Assembly (NCBI GenBank): GCA_020639115.1
Contig: JACKHG010000002.1
Coordinates: 558,001 to 622,000 of the forward strand
Length of the DNA: 64,000 nucleotides
DNA from: Phycisphaerales bacterium
GTDB lineage: Bacteria > Planctomycetota > Phycisphaerae > UBA1845
Direction: 5' to 3'
Each line of letters begins with the position of its first letter. Position 1 is the first letter of the stretch. This document shows positions 8,099 through 14,921 of this stretch, in pieces. The notes beneath the pieces were generated by a model that had not been told where the DNA came from, made no database searches, and was given only the letters and a program-made list of their open reading frames with translations. The position numbers were made by a program, and so were the translations under genes.

Positions 8099-9085
8099 AT
8101 GGTCGCAACACGATTCTGGCTTCCGCTGGATATCTCCAGTCACGGAACCGCCATCGACAACCTCATCGCGTATCTGCACATCTTCATGGCCGTGCTCTTC
8201 ATCGGCTGGGGGATCTTCTTCGTCTACTGCCTGATCAAGTTCCGCGGCGGTCCGGGCCGCCGGGCGCGTTACGACGACATCAAGGCCAAGCCCTCCAAGT
8301 ACGCCGAGGTCGTCGTCGTCGCCATCGAGGCGGTGCTGCTCGTCGGCATCTCCATGCCGGTCTGGGCCAGCTACCGCGCCGATCCGCCCAAGGATAACCC
8401 GCTCACGGTCCGCGTCGTCGCCCAGCAGTTCGCCTGGAACATCCACTACCCCGGCCCGGACGGCAAGTTCGGGAAGACGAAGCCGGGCCTCGTGAATGAG
8501 GTGACCAATCCGCTGGGCCTCGATCGCGACAACGATCCCAACGCCGCCGACGACATCGTCAGCATCAACAACTTTTACGTCCCCAAGGGGCGCGACGTGG
8601 TCGTGCGGCTCACCAGCAAGGACGTCATCCACTCCTTCGCGGTGCCGCTGCTGCGCGTCAAGCAGGACGTCATCCCCGGCATGGAAATCCCGGTGTGGTT
8701 CAAGGCGCTCGAGACCAACGACCAGGTGCGCGAGCAGCTCACCCGGCGCGTGCAGGTGCCGACCGATCCCGCCGGCATCGAGGACTTCGCCAACGAGCAT
8801 CGCGCCGACGTCTTCATGGACGACTTCGGCAAGAACGCCGACGGCAAGCCGATCGCGGTCGCCGGCGGGTGGGTCACCGACGAGTTGACCAAGGCCCTGG
8901 GCGCCGCGGGCGTCACGGAGATCGACGTCGCCCCCAAGGACCCCGTCAACATCCAGTGCGCCCAGCTCTGCGGCCTGGGCCACTACCGCATGATGGGGCA
9001 GATGCAGATCGTCGAACCCGCCGCCTTCCAGGAGTGGCTCGACAGCCAGTCGGGCGGTGAAGAGGAATTCTTCGAGGACGAATAG
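8099..9085 (+). CDS. coxB: Cytochrome c oxidase subunit II
   Basis: A 328-residue subunit that receives electrons from cytochrome c through the binuclear CuA centre and passes them to subunit I. Two transmembrane helices (about 23-47 and 70-93) anchor a periplasmic cupredoxin domain. CuA ligands are His178 (VIHSF) and Cys287, Cys291, His295 and Met298 (CAQLCGLGHYRM). There is an insertion of roughly 60-70 residues between the PGM...W strand (about 200) and the CuA loop at 287. No fused cytochrome c domain is present, so it is aa3-like rather than caa3. A very strong AGGAGGTGA ribosome site precedes the ATG. Confidence 0.95.
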   Translation: MVATRFWLPLDISSHGTAIDNLIAYLHIFMAVLFIGWGIFFVYCLIKFRGGPGRRARYDDIKAKPSKYAEVVVVAIEAVLLVGISMPVWASYRADPPKDNPLTVRVVAQQFAWNIHYPGPDGKFGKTKPGLVNEVTNPLGLDRDNDPNAADDIVSINNFYVPKGRDVVVRLTSKDVIHSFAVPLLRVKQDVIPGMEIPVWFKALETNDQVREQLTRRVQVPTDPAGIEDFANEHRADVFMDDFGKNADGKPIAVAGGWVTDELTKALGAAGVTEIDVAPKDPVNIQCAQLCGLGHYRMMGQMQIVEPAAFQEWLDSQSGGEEEFFEDE

Positions 9086-9167
9086 GCCGTATGACCGTGG
9101 GCGCCCGCGTCGCGGACAGCGTCCCGCAACCGGTGCAATCTTTCATTCGGGTCAGGATTGAACATCC

Positions 9168-10967
9168 ATGAGCAGTGACCACGCACACGCCCATCACCAC
9201 GATCCGGGCTTCATCCGCAAGTACATCTTCTCGGTCGACCACAAGGTCATCGGCGTGCAGTACGCCGTGACCAGCCTGGTCTTCCTGTTCCTCGGCTTCA
9301 CGCTGATGATGATCATGCGCTTCCAGCTCGCGTACCCCAACCACATCATCCCGGTGATCGGGCCGTGGTTGTCGCACGCGGTGGAGGGGCTGGTGACCGA
9401 GAAGGGCCGCCTGCTGCCGGAAGGCTACAACGCCCTGGGCGCCATGCACGGCACCATCATGGTGTTTCTCGGCGTGGTGCCGCTCGCCGTGGGCGGGTTC
9501 GGCAACTACGTGATGCCGCTGCAGATCGGCGCGCCCGATATGGCCTTCCCCAAGCTGAACATGGCCAGCTACTGGGTGTTTCTGCCCGGCGGCATCATCA
9601 TGTTGGCCAGTTTCTTCGTGCCCGGCGGCGCCGCCAACAGCGGCTGGACCTCGTACGCACCGCTCTCCGTCACCGCCAACACGGTCGGCACCAACGCGTT
9701 CTGGAACGGCCAGACCATGTGGCTGCTCGGCATGGTCTTTCTGATCACCTCGTCGCTGCTGGGCAGCGTCAACTTCATCGTGACCATCGTGCACCTGCGC
9801 GTGAACGGCCTGAAGATGTTCCGCCTGCCGTTCTTCGTCTGGGCGCAGTTCGTGACGTCGTTCCTGCTGCTGCTCGCCTTCCCGCCGCTCGAGGCCGCGG
9901 GCGTCATGCAGCTCATGGACCGCGTATTCCACACGAGCTTCTTCATGCCCTCGGGCCTCGTGGTCAGCGGCGTGATGCAGGACCAGCACCTCGGCGGCAT
10001 GTACGCCGGCGGCGGCAGCCCGCTGCTCTGGCAGCACCTGTTCTGGTTCCTCGCCCACCCGGAGGTGTACGTGCTCATCCTCCCCGCGATGGGCATCGTC
10101 GGTGAGGTCATCGCCAACAACACGCGCAAGCCCATCTGGGGCTACCGCATCCTGGTCTACTCGATCATCTTCCTGGGCTTCATGTCGTTCATCGTCTGGG
10201 CCCACCACATGTTCCTCACCGGCATGGGGACATCGATCAGTACCTTCTTCCAGACCACCACGATGATCATCTCCATACCCAGCGTGGTGATCCTTACGGC
10301 GCTGTTGCTCAGTCTCTACGGCGCAGCGATACGCTTCACCGTGCCCATGCTCTTTGCGCTGGCGTTTTTGCCGATGTTCGCGATCGGCGGCCTGACCGGT
10401 CTGCCCCTGGGCCTGTCCGCGTCCGACATCCACCTGCACGACACGTACTACGTGATCGGGCACTTCCACTACGTGGTCGCGCCCGGCACGATCATGGCCC
10501 TCTTCGCGGGCATCTACTACTGGTTCCCGAAGGTCACCGGCCGCAAGATGAACGACTTCCTCGGCAAGCTGCACTTCTGGCCGACGTTCATCTTCATGAA
10601 CGGCGTGTTCATGCCCATGTTCTTCGTCGGGCTATCCGGCGTGTCCCGCCGCTTGTGGGACCAGACCAACTACATGCTCGGCAACGAGACGCATGGCTGG
10701 GTGAAGATGTCCTCGTGGAGCGCGTGGATGCTGGGGATCTCCCAGCTCCCGTTCATCATCAATTTCGTGATCAGTGCGTTCGCCGGCAAGAAGGTGGCGG
10801 CCAACCCGTGGCACGCGACCACGCTGGAGTGGGCGGCGCCGTCGCCGCCGCCGCACGGGAACTTCCCCGAGGTGCCCGTGGTCTACCGCGGCCCGTACGA
10901 GTACAGCGCCCCCGGCGCGAAGGACGATTACAGCCCGCAGCATCTGCCCGACGTGAGCCTGGCCTGA
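9168..10967 (+). CDS. coxA: Cytochrome c oxidase subunit I (heme-copper oxidase)
   Basis: A 599-residue catalytic subunit that reduces oxygen to water and pumps protons. Ligands visible: His93 (heme a, GAMHGT), His297 and Tyr301 (AHPEVY, the CuB His-Tyr pair), His346-His347 (CuB), and His432 and His434 in GHFHYV (heme a3 and heme a). The D-channel Asp124 and Asn131 (PDMAFPKLN) and Glu299 are kept, which marks family A. At the position of the K-channel lysine (IPTGIK in Paracoccus) the sequence reads IPSVVI, so Ile375 replaces Lys. The extended His-rich N terminus (residues 1-12) is unusual. Second gene of the operon. Confidence 0.96.
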   Translation: MSSDHAHAHHHDPGFIRKYIFSVDHKVIGVQYAVTSLVFLFLGFTLMMIMRFQLAYPNHIIPVIGPWLSHAVEGLVTEKGRLLPEGYNALGAMHGTIMVFLGVVPLAVGGFGNYVMPLQIGAPDMAFPKLNMASYWVFLPGGIIMLASFFVPGGAANSGWTSYAPLSVTANTVGTNAFWNGQTMWLLGMVFLITSSLLGSVNFIVTIVHLRVNGLKMFRLPFFVWAQFVTSFLLLLAFPPLEAAGVMQLMDRVFHTSFFMPSGLVVSGVMQDQHLGGMYAGGGSPLLWQHLFWFLAHPEVYVLILPAMGIVGEVIANNTRKPIWGYRILVYSIIFLGFMSFIVWAHHMFLTGMGTSISTFFQTTTMIISIPSVVILTALLLSLYGAAIRFTVPMLFALAFLPMFAIGGLTGLPLGLSASDIHLHDTYYVIGHFHYVVAPGTIMALFAGIYYWFPKVTGRKMNDFLGKLHFWPTFIFMNGVFMPMFFVGLSGVSRRLWDQTNYMLGNETHGWVKMSSWSAWMLGISQLPFIINFVISAFAGKKVAANPWHATTLEWAAPSPPPHGNFPEVPVVYRGPYEYSAPGAKDDYSPQHLPDVSLA

Positions 10968-11037
10968 TGCCCCGGGAGTTCCGGCTGCTCCGGCTCAGCG
11001 CCGCCCCAGCCCATGACGACGTGAATGGAGTATCCCA

Positions 11038-11655
11038 GTGTCGACTGCATCCGCTGAAGCCTTGCCCCATACGCTGACGCCCCATCCCGTAACCGGGATG
11101 TACAACGGCAAGTTTGGACTCTGGCTCTTCCTGGCCTCTGAAATCATGCTGTTCGGCGCGCTGTTCAGCTCCTACGTGCTGCTCCGCGTGAACGGTGCGT
11201 TCCCGCACCACGGCACGCCGGAGAACAGCCTCAGCGTCCCCATCGGCACGCTCAACACGATGATCCTGATCACGTCGAGCGTGACCATGGTGCTGGCCTG
11301 GGCGTCATTCAAGCTCAACAAGCCGGGCAAGGGCCGCCTGTTCCTGCTGCTCACCATGCTGCTGGCGATGACCTTCCTGGTGATCAAGATCATCTTCGAG
11401 TACCGCCACAAGTACCACATGGGCATCCGCCCCGACACCAGTACCTTCTACGCGATCTACTACTGCATGACCGGTCTCCACGGATTGCACATCCTCGGAG
11501 GCATCATCGTCATTGGCTATTTCCTGTTGCCCGGCTTCGGCCTCTGGAAGAAGAACCCCGAGCAGTTCACCAACCGCATCGAGTGCACCGGCCTGTACTG
11601 GCACTTCGTGGACCTGGTCTGGATCTTCCTCTTCCCGGTGTTCTACCTGCTATAA
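11038..11655 (+). CDS. coxC: Cytochrome c oxidase subunit III
   Basis: A 205-residue membrane protein with five predicted helices, the short form of subunit III found in many bacteria. GLWLFLASEIMLFGALFSSY and GLYWHFVDLVWIFLFPVFYL are the family's first and last helices; TGLHGLHILGG holds the conserved histidines. It stabilises subunit I and binds lipid. The start is GTG at 11038, with GGAG about 10 bases upstream. The stop codon TAA is part of the AAGGAG site for the next gene, so the two are closely coupled. Confidence 0.95.
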   Translation: MSTASAEALPHTLTPHPVTGMYNGKFGLWLFLASEIMLFGALFSSYVLLRVNGAFPHHGTPENSLSVPIGTLNTMILITSSVTMVLAWASFKLNKPGKGRLFLLLTMLLAMTFLVIKIIFEYRHKYHMGIRPDTSTFYAIYYCMTGLHGLHILGGIIVIGYFLLPGFGLWKKNPEQFTNRIECTGLYWHFVDLVWIFLFPVFYLL

Positions 11656-11669
11656 GGAGCGCAGCCGCG

Positions 11670-12107
11670 ATGTCCGCAAGCGCTGAAGAAGTCAAACGCA
11701 GCATCAAGATCTACCTCGGCGTGTTCGGCGCCCTGGCGGTGCTGACCGTCGCCACGGTGATGGCCACCCGCCTGCACATGGGCATCGCCGCGGGTATCGC
11801 CCTGGCCCTGCTCATCGCCAGCGTGAAGGGCACCCTCGTGGCCTCGTACTTCATGCACCTGATCCACGAGCGCACCGCGCTCTACTGGATCCTCGGGCTC
11901 TGCGCGATCTTCTTCGTCAGCATGATCATGCTGCCGGTCCTCCAGACGACCGAGACCGTGCACCTCATGGACCCTATCTACAAGGCGGCGGGTGAGACGC
12001 GGCCGTTACCGACCCCAGCCCCCGCGCGCAGCTACGGAGCGGGGCATGAGGGCCACGGCGAGTCCGCCGAGACCGCCGAAGGTGCCGCTGGCGAGGGTGG
12101 ACACTAG
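11670..12107 (+). CDS. Cytochrome c oxidase subunit IV family protein
   Basis: A 145-residue small subunit with three helices: IYLGVFGALAVLTVATVMAT, GIALALLIASVKGTLVASYF and a third from YWILGLCAIFFVSM. The conserved KGTLVASYFMHL motif is typical of bacterial subunit IV (COX4_pro type). The C-terminal tail is long and rich in Gly, Ala, Glu and His. The ATG at 11670 is chosen because TAAGGAG precedes it; the longer open frame would read into coxC. Operon position right after coxC supports the call. Confidence 0.85.
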   Translation: MSASAEEVKRSIKIYLGVFGALAVLTVATVMATRLHMGIAAGIALALLIASVKGTLVASYFMHLIHERTALYWILGLCAIFFVSMIMLPVLQTTETVHLMDPIYKAAGETRPLPTPAPARSYGAGHEGHGESAETAEGAAGEGGH

Positions 12108-12176
12108 GATCCCCCGTCGCAGCGGAAGCCATTGCTGGCTCCGCCGCGAGGGGAACAGCCTCCAGGACCAACATCG

Positions 12177-12383
12177 ATGTCGCTCAAGTTCTTCCACATC
12201 CTCTTCGTCATCGCCTCCACGCTGCTCATGGCGATGTTCGCGATGTGGTCGTGGCGCGAGTACCGTCAGACCCATGCAGCCGAGGATCTTGCGCTGGGCA
12301 TCATCGCGATCGTCGCGGGCCTGGCCCTGCTCGTCTATGGCCGCTGGTTTCTTCAGAAGATCAAGAATGCGAGGCTGGCATGA
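12177..12383 (+). CDS. Small two-helix membrane protein of the cox operon
   Basis: A 68-residue protein with two hydrophobic helices (FFHILFVIASTLLMAMFAM and LALGIIAIVAGLALLVY) joined by a charged loop WREYRQTHAAED. I do not recognise a named family. Its place between oxidase subunit IV and ctaA, and its size, suggest an accessory subunit or assembly factor. The stop overlaps the next start (ATGA). Confidence 0.8.
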   Translation: MSLKFFHILFVIASTLLMAMFAMWSWREYRQTHAAEDLALGIIAIVAGLALLVYGRWFLQKIKNARLA

Positions 12384-12664
12384 ACCGCTTGCGCTCGATC
12401 CGTGCATTGAGGCTGCGTTGGGTCGCCGTCTGCTCGGCGCTGCTCGTGTTGGTCGCTCCGCAGGCCGCCCGCGCGTGCGCCGTCTGCTTCGGTGATCCCA
12501 ACTCGGACATGGCCAAGAGCGCCGTTCGCGGCGTCGCCTTCATGATCGGCGTGACGGTGTTCATGCTGCTCAGCATCGCCTCGATTGCCGGCGTCTGGAT
12601 CGTTCGCGCCAACCGCCTGCAACGCGACATCGACCTGGATCTGGACACCGACGTACCTGAATAA
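12380..12664 (+). CDS. Small secreted/membrane protein with CAVCFG motif, cox operon
   Basis: A 94-residue protein with a signal peptide or N-terminal helix ending AARACAVCFGDPN, then a second helix (GVAFMIGVTVFMLLSIASIAG) and a short charged tail. The two cysteines right after the predicted signal cleavage (CAVC) could bind copper or form a redox pair; this is inference. No named family is recognised. It overlaps the previous gene by 4 bp and precedes ctaA by 8 bp, so a role in oxidase assembly is likely. Confidence 0.75.
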   Translation: MNRLRSIRALRLRWVAVCSALLVLVAPQAARACAVCFGDPNSDMAKSAVRGVAFMIGVTVFMLLSIASIAGVWIVRANRLQRDIDLDLDTDVPE

Positions 12665-12672
12665 CCGAACCG

Positions 12673-13788
12673 ATGACCCGCAACCTGCGCTACCATCCCT
12701 GGCTGCATCGCCTCGCGGTCCTCGTGGCTGCCTGGACGCTGCTCATGATCGTGGCCGGCGGCATGGTCACGAGCCAGAAGGCCGGCGACTCCGTGCCCGA
12801 CTGGCCGCTGTCGTATGGCTCGCTGCTTCCGCCGATGGTGGGCAACGTCTTCTGGGAGCACGGCCATCGCATGGTCGGTATGGCCCTCGGTCTGCTGACC
12901 TTCACACTGGCGATCGCGGTCATTCGCACCGAGGCCCGTCCGCGTGTGCGGCTGCTCGGGTGGCTCGCGTTTCCCGCGGTGTGTCTGCAGGGCGCGCTCG
13001 GCGGCTTCCGCGTCAAAATCGTCTCCAGCGCCTGGCTGCAGGACCTGATCTTTACGCATCCCACGGGCCAGAAGGTCAACGATCTGCTCGTGCCGGTGGC
13101 GGTGGTGCACACCGCGACCGCCCAGTCGCTTTTCTGCCTGATGGTGATTCTCGCGGTCGTGACCTCACGGCGCTGGCTGCGGATCGGACGCGTGCCCCCG
13201 ACGTGCCTGGCGTGCGGGTACAACCTCACCGGCCGCAACGATCAGCCGATGGTCTGCCCCGAGTGCGGGCAGGCGTCCGAGTTTGACGCACCGTTCGTCT
13301 CGTCGATGGCCCGCAAGCTGCGCGGCATCGCCATCGCGACACTCGCGATCATCTTTCTGCAGATTCTGCTGGGTGCTGTGCGCCGTCACACCGACGGCAC
13401 CATCGTGTTCCACCTGATCGGCGCCGGCCTCGTCCTGCTCCACGTCGGCCTGCTCGCTCGCCGCGTGTTCGCGGGCTTCGCCAACGTGCCCGCGCTGGTC
13501 AAGCCGGTCATTTGGATGCTGATGCTGACCGCGATCCAGGTCGTGCTCGGCGTAGCCTCCTGGGTGCTGACCTACGAAGCGATCGTGAAGTCGTGGGATC
13601 TGCCGAATATCCGCGGCAGCGCCGAAGCCGCCAGTGCCGTGCTCACCGCGCACCTCGCGCTCGGGGCCGGCCTGTTTGCGCTCTGCACTGTGATCACCAT
13701 GCGCAGTTTCCACAACGTTGCTTTGCCGGCGAGCGGCGAAGCCCTGGCGACCGACGCCCTGCCCGAAAGTGAGCCGTTGCCCGCATGA
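12673..13788 (+). CDS. ctaA: Heme A synthase with inserted zinc ribbon
   Basis: A 371-residue COX15/CtaA-type membrane protein that converts heme O to heme A. Eight helices are expected; histidines near the helix ends (His63 and His65 in WEHGHRMVGM, His146, His247 or His257, His327) match the heme ligand pattern of two four-helix bundles. Between helix 4 and helix 5 there is an extra cytosolic segment (about 172-212) with CLACGYNLTG and VCPECG: Cys178, Cys181, Cys195 and Cys198 form a rubredoxin-like zinc ribbon. Standard CtaA lacks this. The next gene, ctaB, overlaps by 4 bp (ATGA). Confidence 0.9.
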   Translation: MTRNLRYHPWLHRLAVLVAAWTLLMIVAGGMVTSQKAGDSVPDWPLSYGSLLPPMVGNVFWEHGHRMVGMALGLLTFTLAIAVIRTEARPRVRLLGWLAFPAVCLQGALGGFRVKIVSSAWLQDLIFTHPTGQKVNDLLVPVAVVHTATAQSLFCLMVILAVVTSRRWLRIGRVPPTCLACGYNLTGRNDQPMVCPECGQASEFDAPFVSSMARKLRGIAIATLAIIFLQILLGAVRRHTDGTIVFHLIGAGLVLLHVGLLARRVFAGFANVPALVKPVIWMLMLTAIQVVLGVASWVLTYEAIVKSWDLPNIRGSAEAASAVLTAHLALGAGLFALCTVITMRSFHNVALPASGEALATDALPESEPLPA

Positions 13789-14672
13789 CCGCTCTGGCCC
13801 AGGCCATCCGCAGCGCCACGCTCAACTGGCGAGCCCTCGTCGAGCTCGCCAAGCCGCGGCTGAGCGCGCTGGTGCTCTTCACCGCCCTGGTCGGCTATGC
13901 AGCCGGGGCCTCGGGCTCGATCGACGTCGCCTGCATGATTCACGTGCTGCTCGGCACCGCTCTCGTGGCCGCCGGGGCCAACGCCTTCAATCAGGTGATC
14001 GAACGCGACCTCGACGGCCTGATGGAGCGCACGAAGACGCGTCCGCTTCCGACGCAGCGCGTCTCGACGGCGGAGGCCACGCGTTTCGCCGTTCTCGTGT
14101 CCGCGGCGGGGCTGCTCGAATTGCTCTTTGGCGTGAACCTGCTCACCGCGTTTCTGGGCGCCGTCGCGCTCACCGCCTACGTGCTGCTCTACACGCCGCT
14201 CAAGCGCATCACGGTGCACAACACGCTGGTGGGGGCCCTCGTCGGCGCCCTGCCGCCGCTGATGGGCTGGACCGCCGCCCGCGGCGCGCTCGAGCCGGGC
14301 GGATGGGCGCTCGCCGCCATCCTCTTCGTCTGGCAGTTGCCACACTTCTTCGCGATTTCGTGGATTTACCGGGCCGACTACCGCCGCGGCGGATATCGCA
14401 TGCTCGGTGCGGTTGATGAGTCGGGAGCGCTGACCCGCCTGCAGGTCGCCATCCTAGCGTTGCTGCTCATTCCGGTGAGCCTGATGCCGACGGTGGTCGG
14501 CGTCGCGGGCCGCACCTACTTCCACGTTGCACTCGTCCTCGGCGTCGCCTACTGGCTCACGTGCCTGTGGCCGCCGCGATTCAACCAGGATACCTGCGCC
14601 CGCCGCTCCTTCATCGCCTCGATCATCTACCTGCCGACGCTGCTCGCGTTCCTCCTGATCGACAAGCTCTGA
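13785..14672 (+). CDS. ctaB: Protoheme IX farnesyltransferase (heme O synthase)
   Basis: A 295-residue UbiA-family prenyltransferase with about nine helices that adds a farnesyl group to heme B, giving heme O for CtaA. The prenyl-diphosphate motif is NQVIERDLDGLMERTKTRP (Asn69, Asp75, Asp77, Arg82 region), and YTPLKRITVHNTLVGALVG holds the second conserved loop. It is the last gene of the oxidase operon and overlaps ctaA by 4 bp. Two copies of a hairpin repeat follow the stop. Confidence 0.95.
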   Translation: MTALAQAIRSATLNWRALVELAKPRLSALVLFTALVGYAAGASGSIDVACMIHVLLGTALVAAGANAFNQVIERDLDGLMERTKTRPLPTQRVSTAEATRFAVLVSAAGLLELLFGVNLLTAFLGAVALTAYVLLYTPLKRITVHNTLVGALVGALPPLMGWTAARGALEPGGWALAAILFVWQLPHFFAISWIYRADYRRGGYRMLGAVDESGALTRLQVAILALLLIPVSLMPTVVGVAGRTYFHVALVLGVAYWLTCLWPPRFNQDTCARRSFIASIIYLPTLLAFLLIDKL

Positions 14673-14693
14673 GTTTCTCCGAGCAAAGATGCC

Positions 14694-14719
14694 AGTGTGC
14701 CACTGTTCTTGAGCAGTGG
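14694..14719 (+). repeat. Hairpin repeat family A, copy 1
   Basis: AGTGTGCCACTG... with arms CCACTG and CAGTGG and an inner TTC/GAG part, 22 bp after ctaB. It is one of five copies in the window (others at 14738, 52622, 52666 and 60709), all in the same orientation. Confidence 0.8.
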
Positions 14720-14737
14720 AAGCCTGCTCAGACTCTC

Positions 14738-14762
14738 AGTGTGCCACCGCTCTTGAGCGGTG
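14738..14762 (+). repeat. Hairpin repeat family A, copy 2
   Basis: AGTGTGC followed by CACCGCTC-TT-GAGCGGTG. Compared with other copies a T-A pair is replaced by C-G in the stem, a compensated change that argues for selection on or copying of the folded form. Confidence 0.8.
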
Positions 14763-14819
14763 CCCCCGTGTGTGCGGGCCTCCAGCACACCGCGGCGCTC
14801 TGCGCCCGCGCAAACAAGA

Positions 14820-14847
14820 GGGGGGACCCGGTGGCCCGAGTCCCCCC
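14820..14847. terminator. Hairpin between convergent ctaB and octaheme gene
   Basis: GGGGGGAC (14820-14827) and GTCCCCCC (14840-14847) form a perfect 8-bp stem with a 12-base loop. There is no T tract on either strand, so terminator function is only suggested by its position between two convergent genes. Confidence 0.35.
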
Positions 14848-14921
14848 GGAATCGCCCGGCAAACGCGGCTGAGGTGCTGCGTTGTAGGGTGCAGGTTGCC
14901 GGGGCAATCGTCGCGCGAACG

